Notes: generated from the sequence alone by a model not told the origin. Counted from the stretch's first letter, positions 1 to 7,418 are shown. The stretch: DNA of 7,692 bases from Saprospiraceae bacterium (GCA_007125435.1 SLDF01000324.1:1-7692); one strand, 5' to 3'. Translations and numbers: made by a program.

Positions 1-88
1 AAGAAGAAATTATTGCCGTTTAAATTTGCCAGTCTTATCCATGGAAAGAATACCGTGTAAAAATTCTCATTTGAAACGCCATGTTTCA

Positions 89-787
89 TTACCATGTATA
101 TCCAAATGATAGATCAAGCCTAATAGGATTGAACCTTCCCCATTCAAGATTTGAGCCCGTATTGAACAGTACATAGTCAGGTATTTCAAAATTTATGACT
201 CTACCATAAAGACCGACCAGAAGATTATCGTATCGATAGATGAATCCCAGACGTAAAAAAATAGCTTCCTGCTCAAAAACTGCATGTCTGTAAGGAAATT
301 GACCTCTGGTTGATGAAGTGTTGGTGATATGCCTATAGATGAGCCAATTTGCTCTGGTATCCACAGATAAGTAGAATGGCCTCTTGATTTGTACAATCGC
401 ATTAAGGATCAAAGGCATTTTTACTTTTCGGTATCGGTTTGTGTATCTTTCTAATCCATCTGAATACCCATCAATAAAATAAAAGTGATTGAACGATCTG
501 CGATAGGTTGCTAACTCATAGCTAAGCCCAAGCCCCCCATATAGTTTGAAACGATCATGCCCTATGATTTTAAACCCCAAATCCAGACCCATGTAATAGG
601 TGCCCCAATACTCAAACGAGAATATGCCGGGTTGGTCATTTAGTGGAGGCGTAAGATTAGAGCGTCTGGTATCGTTAGCTTCTACTCCATATTCAACTCT
701 TAACAGCCAATTACTGTCTTTATCGGACTGACTCAGAAGAGCTGACCAACTAAAACAAAAAGTGACAATAAAGAACCATTTCGACAT
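89..787 (-). CDS. Exported outer-membrane beta-barrel-like protein, function unknown
   Basis: I do not recognise a named family. From the ATG at 787 the protein has 232 residues. It starts with a signal peptide (MSKWFFIVTFCFSWSALLSQ), with likely cleavage near the Ser-Gln. The rest is rich in alternating hydrophobic and aromatic stretches of 8-12 residues separated by polar turns, such as YYMGLDLGFKI, FKLYGGLGLSYEL, AIFLRLGFIYRY and NLLVGLYGRVI. It ends LDLSFGYTW, an amphipathic last strand with a C-terminal aromatic residue, as is usual for BAM-assembled outer-membrane barrels. Size and strand count suit an 8- to 10-strand barrel. The frame stays open seven codons upstream to a TTG at 808, but the ATG puts the signal peptide at the N-terminus without an extra polar leader, so I chose it. 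The gene is divergent from the glycosyltransferase gene and seems to be transcribed alone. Export is fairly sure; the barrel is inferred. Confidence 0.8.
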   Translation of the reverse strand: MSKWFFIVTFCFSWSALLSQSDKDSNWLLRVEYGVEANDTRRSNLTPPLNDQPGIFSFEYWGTYYMGLDLGFKIIGHDRFKLYGGLGLSYELATYRRSFNHFYFIDGYSDGLERYTNRYRKVKMPLILNAIVQIKRPFYLSVDTRANWLIYRHITNTSSTRGQFPYRHAVFEQEAIFLRLGFIYRYDNLLVGLYGRVINFEIPDYVLFNTGSNLEWGRFNPIRLDLSFGYTW

Positions 788-1075
788 GAATGATTGAATT
801 AAACTCAAGTCAATAAAAAAGATTTCAATTCGTCATATGTATCTTGTAAATATAGACTGCTTTACTTACAAATCAGTTTGCGATTCTGCAAAAAAGGCTC
901 CAAAAGATAACTAATGCGTGCTTTCAAACCTTAACGGTGTATCAACACATATAATTCAAAATCAAATAGCATTGCGAAAAATCATGGGAGCATCCTGTTT
1001 TTGGCCTTATCATGCTAATAGTATGTAACGATATTTCTATCAATAGATTTTTTATTTTATTTTCACACTTCGACT
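788..1075. other. Left half of divergent intergenic region, no gene seen
   Basis: This AT-rich stretch lies between two divergent genes and must hold the promoter of the minus-strand barrel-like gene. The closest thing to a Bacteroidota promoter (TTG or TTTG, then TAnnTTTG) is TATATTTA on the minus strand about 65 bases before the ATG. It matches seven of eight positions, but a TTTG lies only 14 bases upstream, which is shorter than usual. I therefore do not call a site. I see no open frame with protein-like character, no tRNA-like fold and no tandem repeat here. Confidence 0.4.
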
Positions 1076-1104
1076 CGAATTATGCATTAGAAATTCATAA
1101 TTCG
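1076..1104. repeat. Perfect 9-bp inverted repeat (hairpin) beside the GC-rich repeat
   Basis: CGAATTATG (1076-1084) and CATAATTCG (1096-1104) are exact reverse complements around an 11-base loop. A T-G wobble and one more C-G pair can extend the stem outwards. There is no T-run after it on either strand, so it is not a normal intrinsic terminator. It lies about 45 bases from the GC-rich repeat at 1148 and may mark the outer edge of a larger composite repeat. AT-rich motifs of the ATTCATAATTC kind are common between genes in Bacteroidota; that comparison is from memory. Confidence 0.6.
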
Positions 1105-1147
1105 GGATGAATGATGGGTTTACTTCAATCTGTCGTTTTTTCTTCAG

Positions 1148-1290
1148 CGTTGCATCAGCGATGTGAAAGGGTGGCGACATCAGGAGCCAGACTCTGCGCA
1201 GCGATAGCGAAGCATAGGCCGACCGTTCAGGGAGCCCTGTAACGAGTCTGAAAAGCGACCCGACGACGATAGGAGGAGGGTGATGCCCAA
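1148..1290 (-). repeat. GC-rich intergenic repeat, complete copy (GGGCATCACCC type)
   Basis: Read on the minus strand, this block starts TTGGGCATCACCCTCC at 1290 and ends with CGCTGATGCAACGC at about 1148. The ends form an imperfect terminal inverted repeat, TTGGGCATCA against TTGCATCA. It is clearly richer in GC than the DNA on both sides. It contains short dyads: CAGGG-AG-CCCTG at 1228-1239, and CAGACTC (1188-1194) facing GAGTCTG (1244-1250). Its first 16 bases and a GGGTCGCTTTT block recur on the plus strand from 7491, which proves it is a repeat within this window. It resembles the GC-rich intergenic repeats starting GGGCG or GGGCATCACCC that I know from Bacteroidota genomes. An 80-codon open frame runs through it on the minus strand, but that is only the repeat read in one frame. 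It may be a non-autonomous mobile element or a structured RNA; the function is unknown. Confidence 0.75.
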
Positions 1291-1359
1291 TCATACGTGA
1301 TTATATACTTTAACTTTACGAGAAAAGTGAGGTAAGATCTTAAACACTTAAAGACGAAT

Positions 1360-3306
1360 ATGGCCAAGGGTAAAAAGAGACAGAAGCAACAAGCAAAGAA
1401 TGTAAAGGTCGATGTGGCAAAGCGGTCGAAAGTAAGCCGACACAAGGTCTTTGATGATCATTTTTTTACTCATTTCAAATGGGCTATCCCGATATTGGTA
1501 GCAGTAGCTGTAGCATTGTATTTGCCATCGATTCAGTATGAATTCGTCCTGGATGATAAAATCGTATATCATGATAATCAATATGTCCAAAAAGGATTGA
1601 AGGGGGTGTGGGACATTCTTAGTACAGAGTCATTTCAAGGCTATTTTGGCGAACAAAAAGACTTCGTATTCGGCGCCCGATACAGACCGCTATCCATTGT
1701 CACATTTGCTGTAGAGCATGAGTTTTTTGGGCTCAACCCCAAAGTCGGGCATATTGGAAATATTATATTCTATGCCTTAAGTGTTTTGTTGTTATTACGA
1801 GTCCTTTCGCTATTTTTCCCTTTGAAAGAAGGCCAAGCCTGGTGGTGGTCCATCCCCTTTATTGCCAGTCTACTTTTTGTTCTTCATCCTCTTCACGTCG
1901 AAGTCGTAGCAAACATCAAAGGTCGAGATGAGATCATGACTATGATGGGAGCCTTTGGCGCTTTGTACGGCACATTCAAATACATTGATACCCGAAAGGC
2001 CTATTGGCTTATCTTGAGCACGATAGCTTACTTTCTAGGCTTATTATCTAAGGAAAATGCCATTACCTTCCTTGCTGTCATTCCGGCTGCCATGTATTTT
2101 TTCAGGAAGCCAGTCAGAGAGGATTATATAAAAACTATGGTGCCGCTATTGATCACAACCATAATATACCTCATCATCAGGTATCAGGTCATAGGATACT
2201 TCCTGAGTAGTGGCAAAGAAATTACCAATCTCATGAATAACCCCTTTGTAGAAATGACAGGTAGTGAGAAGCTGGCTACGATCATGTATACTTTGGGTTT
2301 ATACCTGAAGTTGCTATTTTTCCCACATCCACTTACACATGATTACTATCCTTACCATATACCGATCATGAACTGGACCAAACCCGGTACATTGATATCA
2401 CTTTTCATCTATGTCGGACTAGGTATACATATGCTACTGGCATGGAAAAAGCGACAGCTCACATCGTTTTTGATATTCTTTTATATCGCCACTATATCTA
2501 TAGTTTCTAATATTGCCTTTCCGGTTGGAACATTTATGAATGAGCGTTTTGTGTATATCAGTTCGGTTGCATTTTGTGTCTTTATGGGTTATGCTGCTAT
2601 ACAGTGGATACCTAAGTATTTAAAGCCGGGTACATTCAAGTCATTTCATGGACTGGGCATGTTGTTGATTTTAGCATATGCAGCTGGATTTACATATAAG
2701 ACTGTAGATAGATTACCGGCGTGGAAGAATACCCTTAGCTTAAATGAAGCTGCTATCAAGATTTCAAAGAACTCTGCCAGAGCCAATGTTTTTACCGGCA
2801 CAGCCTACTTCAATGAATACAGAGCTACAGATGACCCTGAGGAAAAAGCTCGATTACTTGATAAAGCTGCACCATACATCGACAGGGCATTAGAGATACA
2901 CCCATCGTACAATGATGCATTGACAATGAAGTCGGGTATTGCAGCAGAAAGGTTTAGAGTAGATTCAGAACTGGAGCCTCTTCTAGAGGCATTGTACATG
3001 GTAGGACAATACAGACCTAATCATGAGTTTTTGATTCAATACCTGGAGTATCTCAGTCGCCAATCTTACAGGAATGAGCGCATGGAACAATTTTACCTGG
3101 ACCTGGGATACAGGTACCACCTCATAGAAAAGAATCAATACCATCATGGCTTTTTTATCATCAATAAAGGAATGGAACTTATGCCAAACAATGCCAAATT
3201 AAGACTGGCCGCAGCGAAAATCATGGAGGCTTCAGAGAATAATCAGAAGGCTCAGGAGTACAGAGAGCAGGCCTACAGATTAGACCCTAATGTACAACTA
3301 AACTAA
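1360..3306 (+). CDS. TMTC-like membrane O-mannosyltransferase-type glycosyltransferase (GT-C fold) with C-terminal TPRs
   Basis: This 648-residue polytopic protein resembles the TMTC family, whose animal members transfer mannose from a lipid carrier to Ser/Thr of secreted proteins; bacterial relatives are little studied. A Lys/Arg-rich cytoplasmic tail (1-40) precedes the first membrane helix (41-58). The following loop has the Asp pair D65-D66, as expected of the GT-C acidic motif. Other TMTC-like signatures are RYRPLS (107-112), H131 and N134, LHPLHVEVVANIKGRDE (175-191), LLSKENAIT (228-236) and PVGTFMNERFVYISS (388-402). About ten membrane helices run to roughly residue 450. From about 470 to the end lie TPR-like helices with recurrent ALEIHP-type endings, probably periplasmic and suited to binding acceptor proteins. 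The ATG at 1360 lacks a Shine-Dalgarno sequence. The gene is six bases ahead of dprA, so the two are probably co-transcribed. Family is well supported; sugar, lipid donor and acceptor are inferred. Confidence 0.88.
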   Translation: MAKGKKRQKQQAKNVKVDVAKRSKVSRHKVFDDHFFTHFKWAIPILVAVAVALYLPSIQYEFVLDDKIVYHDNQYVQKGLKGVWDILSTESFQGYFGEQKDFVFGARYRPLSIVTFAVEHEFFGLNPKVGHIGNIIFYALSVLLLLRVLSLFFPLKEGQAWWWSIPFIASLLFVLHPLHVEVVANIKGRDEIMTMMGAFGALYGTFKYIDTRKAYWLILSTIAYFLGLLSKENAITFLAVIPAAMYFFRKPVREDYIKTMVPLLITTIIYLIIRYQVIGYFLSSGKEITNLMNNPFVEMTGSEKLATIMYTLGLYLKLLFFPHPLTHDYYPYHIPIMNWTKPGTLISLFIYVGLGIHMLLAWKKRQLTSFLIFFYIATISIVSNIAFPVGTFMNERFVYISSVAFCVFMGYAAIQWIPKYLKPGTFKSFHGLGMLLILAYAAGFTYKTVDRLPAWKNTLSLNEAAIKISKNSARANVFTGTAYFNEYRATDDPEEKARLLDKAAPYIDRALEIHPSYNDALTMKSGIAAERFRVDSELEPLLEALYMVGQYRPNHEFLIQYLEYLSRQSYRNERMEQFYLDLGYRYHLIEKNQYHHGFFIINKGMELMPNNAKLRLAAAKIMEASENNQKAQEYREQAYRLDPNVQLN

Positions 3307-3312
3307 AAGGCT

Positions 3313-4416
3313 ATGCAAGATGACACCCTCTATAAAATAGCACTATCTCTGATACCAACAGTAGGCCCCATCAATGCGAGATTACTAGTGAGCCATTGTG
3401 GTGGCGTGGAGGCTGTATTTGAGGAGAAGAAACAAACACTCCTTAAGATCAGTGGTATTGGCGAAGCCACTGCTAATCAAGTAAAAAGCGCAGAGGTCTT
3501 CGAAGAGGCCCAAAAGCAATACGACTACATGCTCAAGCATGGCGTGAAGGCACTGTTCTTTCTGGACAAAGACTATCCGGAACGTCTGAAAGGCATCAAA
3601 GATGCACCAGTCCTACTCTACTTCAAAGGTGAAGCCGATCTCAATGCGGAGAGAATACTTGCCATAGTTGGCACAAGAAAACCGACGATTGACGGCAAAG
3701 CAAATACTGAGCAAATCGTCTCCGACTTAAAAGAATATGGCGTAGTCATCATATCAGGTCTGGCATATGGTGTTGATATCACTGCACATCGCAGAGCTGT
3801 TCAAGAGGGTATGACGACAATAGGCGTCATGGGAACAGGAATCGATAAAGTATACCCATCAGCTCATAATCAAACAGCAAAGCAAATGTGTGAAAACGGT
3901 GGAATTCTCTCAGAGTTTACAATTGATTGCCGACCGGAAGCCGTACACTTTCCCATGAGAAATAGAATTATCGCGGGTATGAGCGACGCTGTCCTCGTAG
4001 TAGAATCGGCCATAAAAGGTGGATCTATGATAACAGCCGAAATGGGCATAGCTTACAACAAAGATATTTTTGCGGTTCCTGGTCGAGTACAGGAGCAATA
4101 TGCAAAAGGCTGCCACGCATTGATCAAGACTCAAAAAGCCCAATTGATTGAGAATGGACACGAAATTGCTGAACACATGCAGTGGACGACCGGAACTGAG
4201 CAAAAAGCTCCTATTCAGAGGCAATTATTTGTAGAACTCACCCCGGATGAGAAAGAAGTCATGGCCTGTCTTGACCACCAAAAAGAAAAAAGTATAGATA
4301 AAGTTCACAATAATTTAACATGGCCACCCTCAAAAGTGGCCTCAGTGTTATTAAATCTTGAATTCAAGGGCGTAGTAAGATGTCTTCCCGGCAAAAGGTA
4401 TATTTTAGCGCCATAG
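3313..4416 (+). CDS. dprA: DNA-processing protein DprA (Smf)
   Basis: DprA binds incoming single-stranded DNA during natural transformation, protects it and loads RecA; it acts in the cytoplasm. The 367-residue protein has the three parts usual outside the shortest homologues. First comes an N-terminal helix-hairpin-helix/SAM-like part (about 5-60, with ISGIGEATANQV). Then the Rossmann-type core has VGTRKPT (119-125), SGLAYGVDITAH (148-159), the FPMRNRIIAG loop (213-222), KGGSMITAE (235-243) and the VPGR segment near 257. A C-terminal winged helix covers about 305-367 and ends in GKRYILAP. One position differs slightly from the usual motif: GCHALI where GCN-x-LI is typical. The start ATG lies six bases after the upstream stop, with only a weak AAAGG before it. 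DprA is widely conserved even in bacteria not known to be competent, so it does not prove competence here. The identification is firm. Confidence 0.96.
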   Translation: MQDDTLYKIALSLIPTVGPINARLLVSHCGGVEAVFEEKKQTLLKISGIGEATANQVKSAEVFEEAQKQYDYMLKHGVKALFFLDKDYPERLKGIKDAPVLLYFKGEADLNAERILAIVGTRKPTIDGKANTEQIVSDLKEYGVVIISGLAYGVDITAHRRAVQEGMTTIGVMGTGIDKVYPSAHNQTAKQMCENGGILSEFTIDCRPEAVHFPMRNRIIAGMSDAVLVVESAIKGGSMITAEMGIAYNKDIFAVPGRVQEQYAKGCHALIKTQKAQLIENGHEIAEHMQWTTGTEQKAPIQRQLFVELTPDEKEVMACLDHQKEKSIDKVHNNLTWPPSKVASVLLNLEFKGVVRCLPGKRYILAP

Positions 4417-4421
4417 ATAGC

Positions 4422-4466
4422 TTGCATTTTGCAACCTTTAGTCTTTTTTTACGTCGAAAGACTGAA
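4422..4466 (+). terminator. Possible terminator or hairpin pair after dprA
   Basis: Two alternative structures lie just after the dprA stop. A weak five-pair hairpin, TTGCA (4422-4426) with TGCAA (4430-4434), is followed nine bases later by seven T (4444-4450). A stronger ten-pair stem with one wobble joins TTTAGTCTTT (4437-4446) and AAAGACTGAA (4457-4466), with a ten-base loop, but no T-run follows it. Their position suits the end of the TMTC-like/dprA unit, but neither is a textbook intrinsic terminator. Confidence 0.35.
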
Positions 4467-4490
4467 GTATACATATTGATTAGACGACAC

Positions 4491-4505
4491 TTGATAAATT
4501 ATCAA
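4491..4505. promoter_or_regulatory. Short palindrome before the alkaline phosphatase gene, possible operator
   Basis: TTGATAA-A-TTATCAA is a perfect 7+7 dyad around one central base, ending 13 bases before the ATG at 4519. Its position suits an operator or a small hairpin in the 5' untranslated region. It is AT-rich, so chance is a real alternative. I recognise no regulator for it and do not claim that it is a phosphate-response box. Confidence 0.3.
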
Positions 4506-4518
4506 AACAGTATCAATC

Positions 4519-5592
4519 ATGATAAATAGAGTATTTAAAATAGCAATTTTTAGTATCATTTGTTTTTGGGTGAATGCTCAGGATTCGCCGAAAAATGTCA
4601 TTCTAATGATAGGAGATGGCATGGGCCTTTCACAGGTAAGTGCCGCTTACTATCAAGCGACCGATGAACTCCACATGACTAGAATGCCGGTTATAGGCCT
4701 TATGACCACTCATTCTGCTAATGACAGAGTTACAGACTCAGCTGCTGCCGGCACTGCACTGGCTACAGGGCAAAAAACCAATAATGGTCACCTTGGTGTC
4801 AATCCAGAAGGAGAGCGCATAAAGAATATAGCTGAGTACTTAAAAGAGTCGGGATATAATATTGGTCTTGTGGCATCATGCTTTTTGACGCATGCCACTC
4901 CGGGCGCTTTTTTTGGTCATCAGATCAGCAGAAATATGTATGAGGAAATTGCAGAGGATTTTATTACATCTAACATAGATATTGCCATAGCCGGAGGGTC
5001 TGACCATTTCAACAAAAGGAAGTCTGACAAAAAGAACTTAATTAAAGACCTAGAAGGCAACGGATATACCATTTTCTTACCTAAGAGTAAGGCCATGGAC
5101 GAATTGGAATTCAGCGCATATGAAAAAGTGGTCTACTTCACAGATCCATTACACCCTCCCAAAAAACTAAAAGGCAGAGATTGGCTACCTAATGCAACTG
5201 GTATAGCTCTCGACTTTTTAAAGGCAAAAGGAGGCTCGGGCTTTTTCATTATGATAGAAGGATCTCAGATTGACTGGGCAGGACATGATAACGACATCAG
5301 ATATCAGGTGACAGAAACCATAGATTTTGATGAAGCAGTAGGGAAAGCACTGGACTTTGTCGAGTCTGATGGAGAAACCTTGTTGATTGTCTTAGCAGAT
5401 CATGAGACGGGTGGCATGGGCATCAATGGTGTAGATAAGGATAACTATATAGATGCAGGTTGGACTACGAAAGGGCATACAGCCACTATGATACCTGTTT
5501 TTGCTTATGGCCCGGGATCTGAAGCATTCGGAAGATTGTTTGACAACATTGAGGTCTTCCAGATGATCAAAGCACTGCTCCTGGGCGAATAA
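4519..5592 (+). CDS. Exported PhoA-type alkaline phosphatase, His/Trp active-site subtype
   Basis: This enzyme hydrolyses phosphate monoesters, probably in the periplasm, to free phosphate. The 357-residue protein starts with a signal peptide ending near WVNAQ (17-21). All core residues of the PhoA family are visible. They are D33 in GDGMG, nucleophile S74 in TDSAAAGTA, T127 in THATP, the phosphate-binding arginine R138, E247, D252 and H256 in EGSQIDWAGHD, D294-H295 in ADHETGG, and H320 in GHTA. At the positions equivalent to E. coli D153 and K328 it has H125 and W253, as in Bacillus and Thermotoga enzymes. It is shorter than the 471-residue E. coli precursor but complete, and similar in size to compact homologues. 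It has its own 102-base upstream gap, so it is probably transcribed separately from dprA. Its stop is six bases from that of the convergent peptidase gene, with no obvious terminator between them. Confidence 0.95.
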   Translation: MINRVFKIAIFSIICFWVNAQDSPKNVILMIGDGMGLSQVSAAYYQATDELHMTRMPVIGLMTTHSANDRVTDSAAAGTALATGQKTNNGHLGVNPEGERIKNIAEYLKESGYNIGLVASCFLTHATPGAFFGHQISRNMYEEIAEDFITSNIDIAIAGGSDHFNKRKSDKKNLIKDLEGNGYTIFLPKSKAMDELEFSAYEKVVYFTDPLHPPKKLKGRDWLPNATGIALDFLKAKGGSGFFIMIEGSQIDWAGHDNDIRYQVTETIDFDEAVGKALDFVESDGETLLIVLADHETGGMGINGVDKDNYIDAGWTTKGHTATMIPVFAYGPGSEAFGRLFDNIEVFQMIKALLLGE

Positions 5593-5598
5593 TATGGC

Positions 5599-6630
5599 TT
5601 ATAATTGCCTGATGTAATCTAAAGCGGCCTCGATAATGGTGTCAATGTCTTGAAGTTCATCTTCTTCAGTCATATCTATGAAAATATCCGGCTCTACACC
5701 AAACTCAAGGTGCTGCCCTTCAGGGTTGATTGTCTGAGTAGCAGAGAAGCGATACATCCAGCCATTAGGTAATTCGCCAAATACAGGTATGCCTCCTCCT
5801 CCACCGGTTTGATCGCCGATGATGACACCATTAGGCAGGACTTTAATCATCTGAGCAAAAAAAGTCGAAGCAGAGTAGCTGCCTCGATTGCAGAGCAGGA
5901 CAACCGGCTTGTCGAATGCTCTATCCCTTTCCGGACTATAACTTAATGTATTCCAGGGTGAAAAATCATCAGGCCCCGAGCCTGTTTTTATCCGCTCCCT
6001 TGCAAAAATCCTGGAGCGATCTGTCAATGCGCCCATCATTCTATATGCATTCGACAGACTGCCACCCCCATTACTCCTGATATCTATAATTAGTCCAAGG
6101 TTCCTATCTGCTAAATTCATGAGGGAGTTCATGTGCGAAACGTCGATAGCATCTCCAAATGAACGGTAATTGACATATAAAACAGTATCGATGCTCTTGG
6201 CTCTGAATGGTCCGATGATTTGAAAGTCTTTATCCAGATAGCTTCTATCAATGATATTCTGATTGTAATTGATGGGAAAATCCTGAAACCACTCCCAATT
6301 CCGACTGCGATTAAAATTTGTAGTAATATTGACATGGCCATCCCTTAATTCAAAAAGCATCTCAGATAGTACGTCAAATAAACTCTCATCGCTCATATCG
6401 TCATTGACCATGGGACGGTATTTGTCTCTGACATCCTCCCAGTCTATATTCTTTACATTAAAAAAAGCGTACCTATCATTGACATCATTCCACAAGTGGT
6501 CAAACACCTGCTGCGGCGAGGCCTCCCCATCCGGCCGTAGCAATGCCTTCTCACACCCGAGATGAAGCATGAGGTAGACACCCATGATGATTAGCCATAT
6601 CACCTTATATGTTAGTTTATATACTTGCAT
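5599..6630 (-). CDS. S41-family peptidase, tricorn/CtpA-like, probable lipoprotein
   Basis: S41 peptidases are envelope serine proteases that trim or degrade proteins from their C-terminal side. The 343-residue protein has a hydrophobic leader (10-25) ending LHLGC-EK. C26 is a likely lipid anchor, though His at -3 makes the lipobox imperfect. A helical N-terminal region (about 38-95) leads to DGH (97-99), whose H99 is the expected catalytic histidine of the tricorn-like branch. The core has DIRSNGGG (183-190), matching the usual DLRxNGGG, then nucleophile S253 in GSYSAST and GDQTGGGGG (272-280). E309 in HLEFGVEPD lies where the charge-relay glutamate is expected. I see no PDZ domain and no Lys of the CtpA Ser-Lys dyad, so a Ser-His type is more likely. 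The ATG overlaps the stop of the upstream gene by one base (TAATG), suggesting translational coupling. The substrate is unknown. Confidence 0.9.
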   Translation of the reverse strand: MQVYKLTYKVIWLIIMGVYLMLHLGCEKALLRPDGEASPQQVFDHLWNDVNDRYAFFNVKNIDWEDVRDKYRPMVNDDMSDESLFDVLSEMLFELRDGHVNITTNFNRSRNWEWFQDFPINYNQNIIDRSYLDKDFQIIGPFRAKSIDTVLYVNYRSFGDAIDVSHMNSLMNLADRNLGLIIDIRSNGGGSLSNAYRMMGALTDRSRIFARERIKTGSGPDDFSPWNTLSYSPERDRAFDKPVVLLCNRGSYSASTFFAQMIKVLPNGVIIGDQTGGGGGIPVFGELPNGWMYRFSATQTINPEGQHLEFGVEPDIFIDMTEEDELQDIDTIIEAALDYIRQL

Positions 6631-7412
6631 TACAATTGACTTATTAAACTTATAGAATAAGTACTTCCAGCTCTTTGTGATCTATGGATGCCGTTTAGCT
6701 GAATGAATTCAAATTGATAATTGAGCCTAATCCGATTGCCTGAATTTAACAGCCATGTCAAACTCGGCATGGTCGAAAAATGCCAGGCTTTCCCCGGTAC
6801 AAACCAATCAATGGATTGAAGAAACGGCTGGATCCCACTAATGCTGTTATCAACAAAGCCACTTGGTGATGATGACACAAAGCCGGGGAGCAGCATGAAG
6901 CCAATCAACTGACTGTGACTTTTAACTTCCAGTGTAAGATTCATCCCCTTAAATCGAAGTGGTTGTATCCATCTGAATGATGGCCCGAAAGATGTGAAAT
7001 AGTCCGACCTGCCATTAAAATTACTGACATCTTCATGTTGTCTGTGCTGAACAAAATTTACGTTAGACCAGCCCCAGTGAATGCCTTTCTCCTTTTTATC
7101 TCCAGGGTGGTAGAATGTAAATGTTCTAAAGCTGGCAGACCACAAGTCCATACTTCGACCAAAGTCATTGGTCATCTTACCATTGGCATAATTGAAAAAA
7201 AAGTAGTCCGACCTACTAGCCTTGACAGACTTAAAATTGATATTGTAAGACAATTGCCAGCCGTCATAAATCAATGGCGAAAAACCAAAGTCTCGTATCG
7301 CTGTAGATTCACCGCCCAGGCCTACACTCAACCAATGGTTGCGTTGGGCATCAGCTTCGATGACTCCTGTAAGCAAGAACAACAAAAACAAAGAACGCAA
7401 TATCAACTTCAT
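6630..7412 (-). CDS. Exported barrel-like protein of unknown function, coupled to the S41 peptidase
   Basis: I do not recognise this 260-residue protein. A clear signal peptide (MKLILRSLFLLFLLTGVIEADAQ) predicts cleavage after Ala-Gln near residue 23. The mature part has many aromatic, alternating segments, such as HWLSVGLGG, WQLSYNINFKSV, YFFFNYA, SASFRTFTFYHPG, MNLTLEVKS and IRLNYQFEFIQL. These suggest an outer-membrane beta-barrel of roughly ten to twelve strands. It ends SISLISQL, without the terminal aromatic typical of barrels, so the barrel call is less secure than for the gene at 89-787. The ATG at 7412 is preferred to an in-frame TTG three codons upstream, because it starts directly with the Lys/Arg-containing signal peptide. 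Its stop codon shares one base with the ATG of the S41 gene, so the two are almost certainly one transcript, with this gene first. A joint envelope role is inferred, not shown. Confidence 0.8.
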   Translation of the reverse strand: MKLILRSLFLLFLLTGVIEADAQRNHWLSVGLGGESTAIRDFGFSPLIYDGWQLSYNINFKSVKASRSDYFFFNYANGKMTNDFGRSMDLWSASFRTFTFYHPGDKKEKGIHWGWSNVNFVQHRQHEDVSNFNGRSDYFTSFGPSFRWIQPLRFKGMNLTLEVKSHSQLIGFMLLPGFVSSSPSGFVDNSISGIQPFLQSIDWFVPGKAWHFSTMPSLTWLLNSGNRIRLNYQFEFIQLNGIHRSQRAGSTYSISLISQL

Positions 7413-7418
7413 ACAGGG

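Noticed and set aside
3..60. Possible 3' tails of a plus-strand gene entering from the left (a frame ending EEIIAV at 23, another ending at 60)
   Set aside because: Both are too short to tell from chance open frames. A convergent gene ending here is plausible but not supported.
788..808. TTG start seven codons upstream of the barrel-like gene's ATG
   Set aside because: It would add a polar leader before an otherwise well-placed signal peptide. The ATG at 787 is the better start.
1148..1290. Insertion sequence or CRISPR remnant
   Set aside because: There is no transposase fragment, no flanking target duplication that I can see, and no regularly spaced direct repeats.
1052..1294. 80-codon open frame on the minus strand with a Pro/Leu/Arg-rich product
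   Set aside because: It follows the GC-rich repeat and adjoining hairpin almost end to end. The open frame is a by-product of the repeat's composition, with no signal peptide, domain or ribosome site.
1301..1359. Promoter for the TMTC-like gene with TAACTTTA near 1311
   Set aside because: It matches seven of eight box positions, but there is no TTG at a suitable distance upstream.
3910..4224. 104-codon open frame on the minus strand
   Set aside because: It is antisense to the most conserved part of dprA and shows no protein-like features.
5590..5601. Bidirectional terminator between the convergent phosphatase and S41 genes
   Set aside because: Only six bases separate the stops, and I found no convincing stem with T-runs across the junction. 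Termination probably occurs inside the opposite gene.
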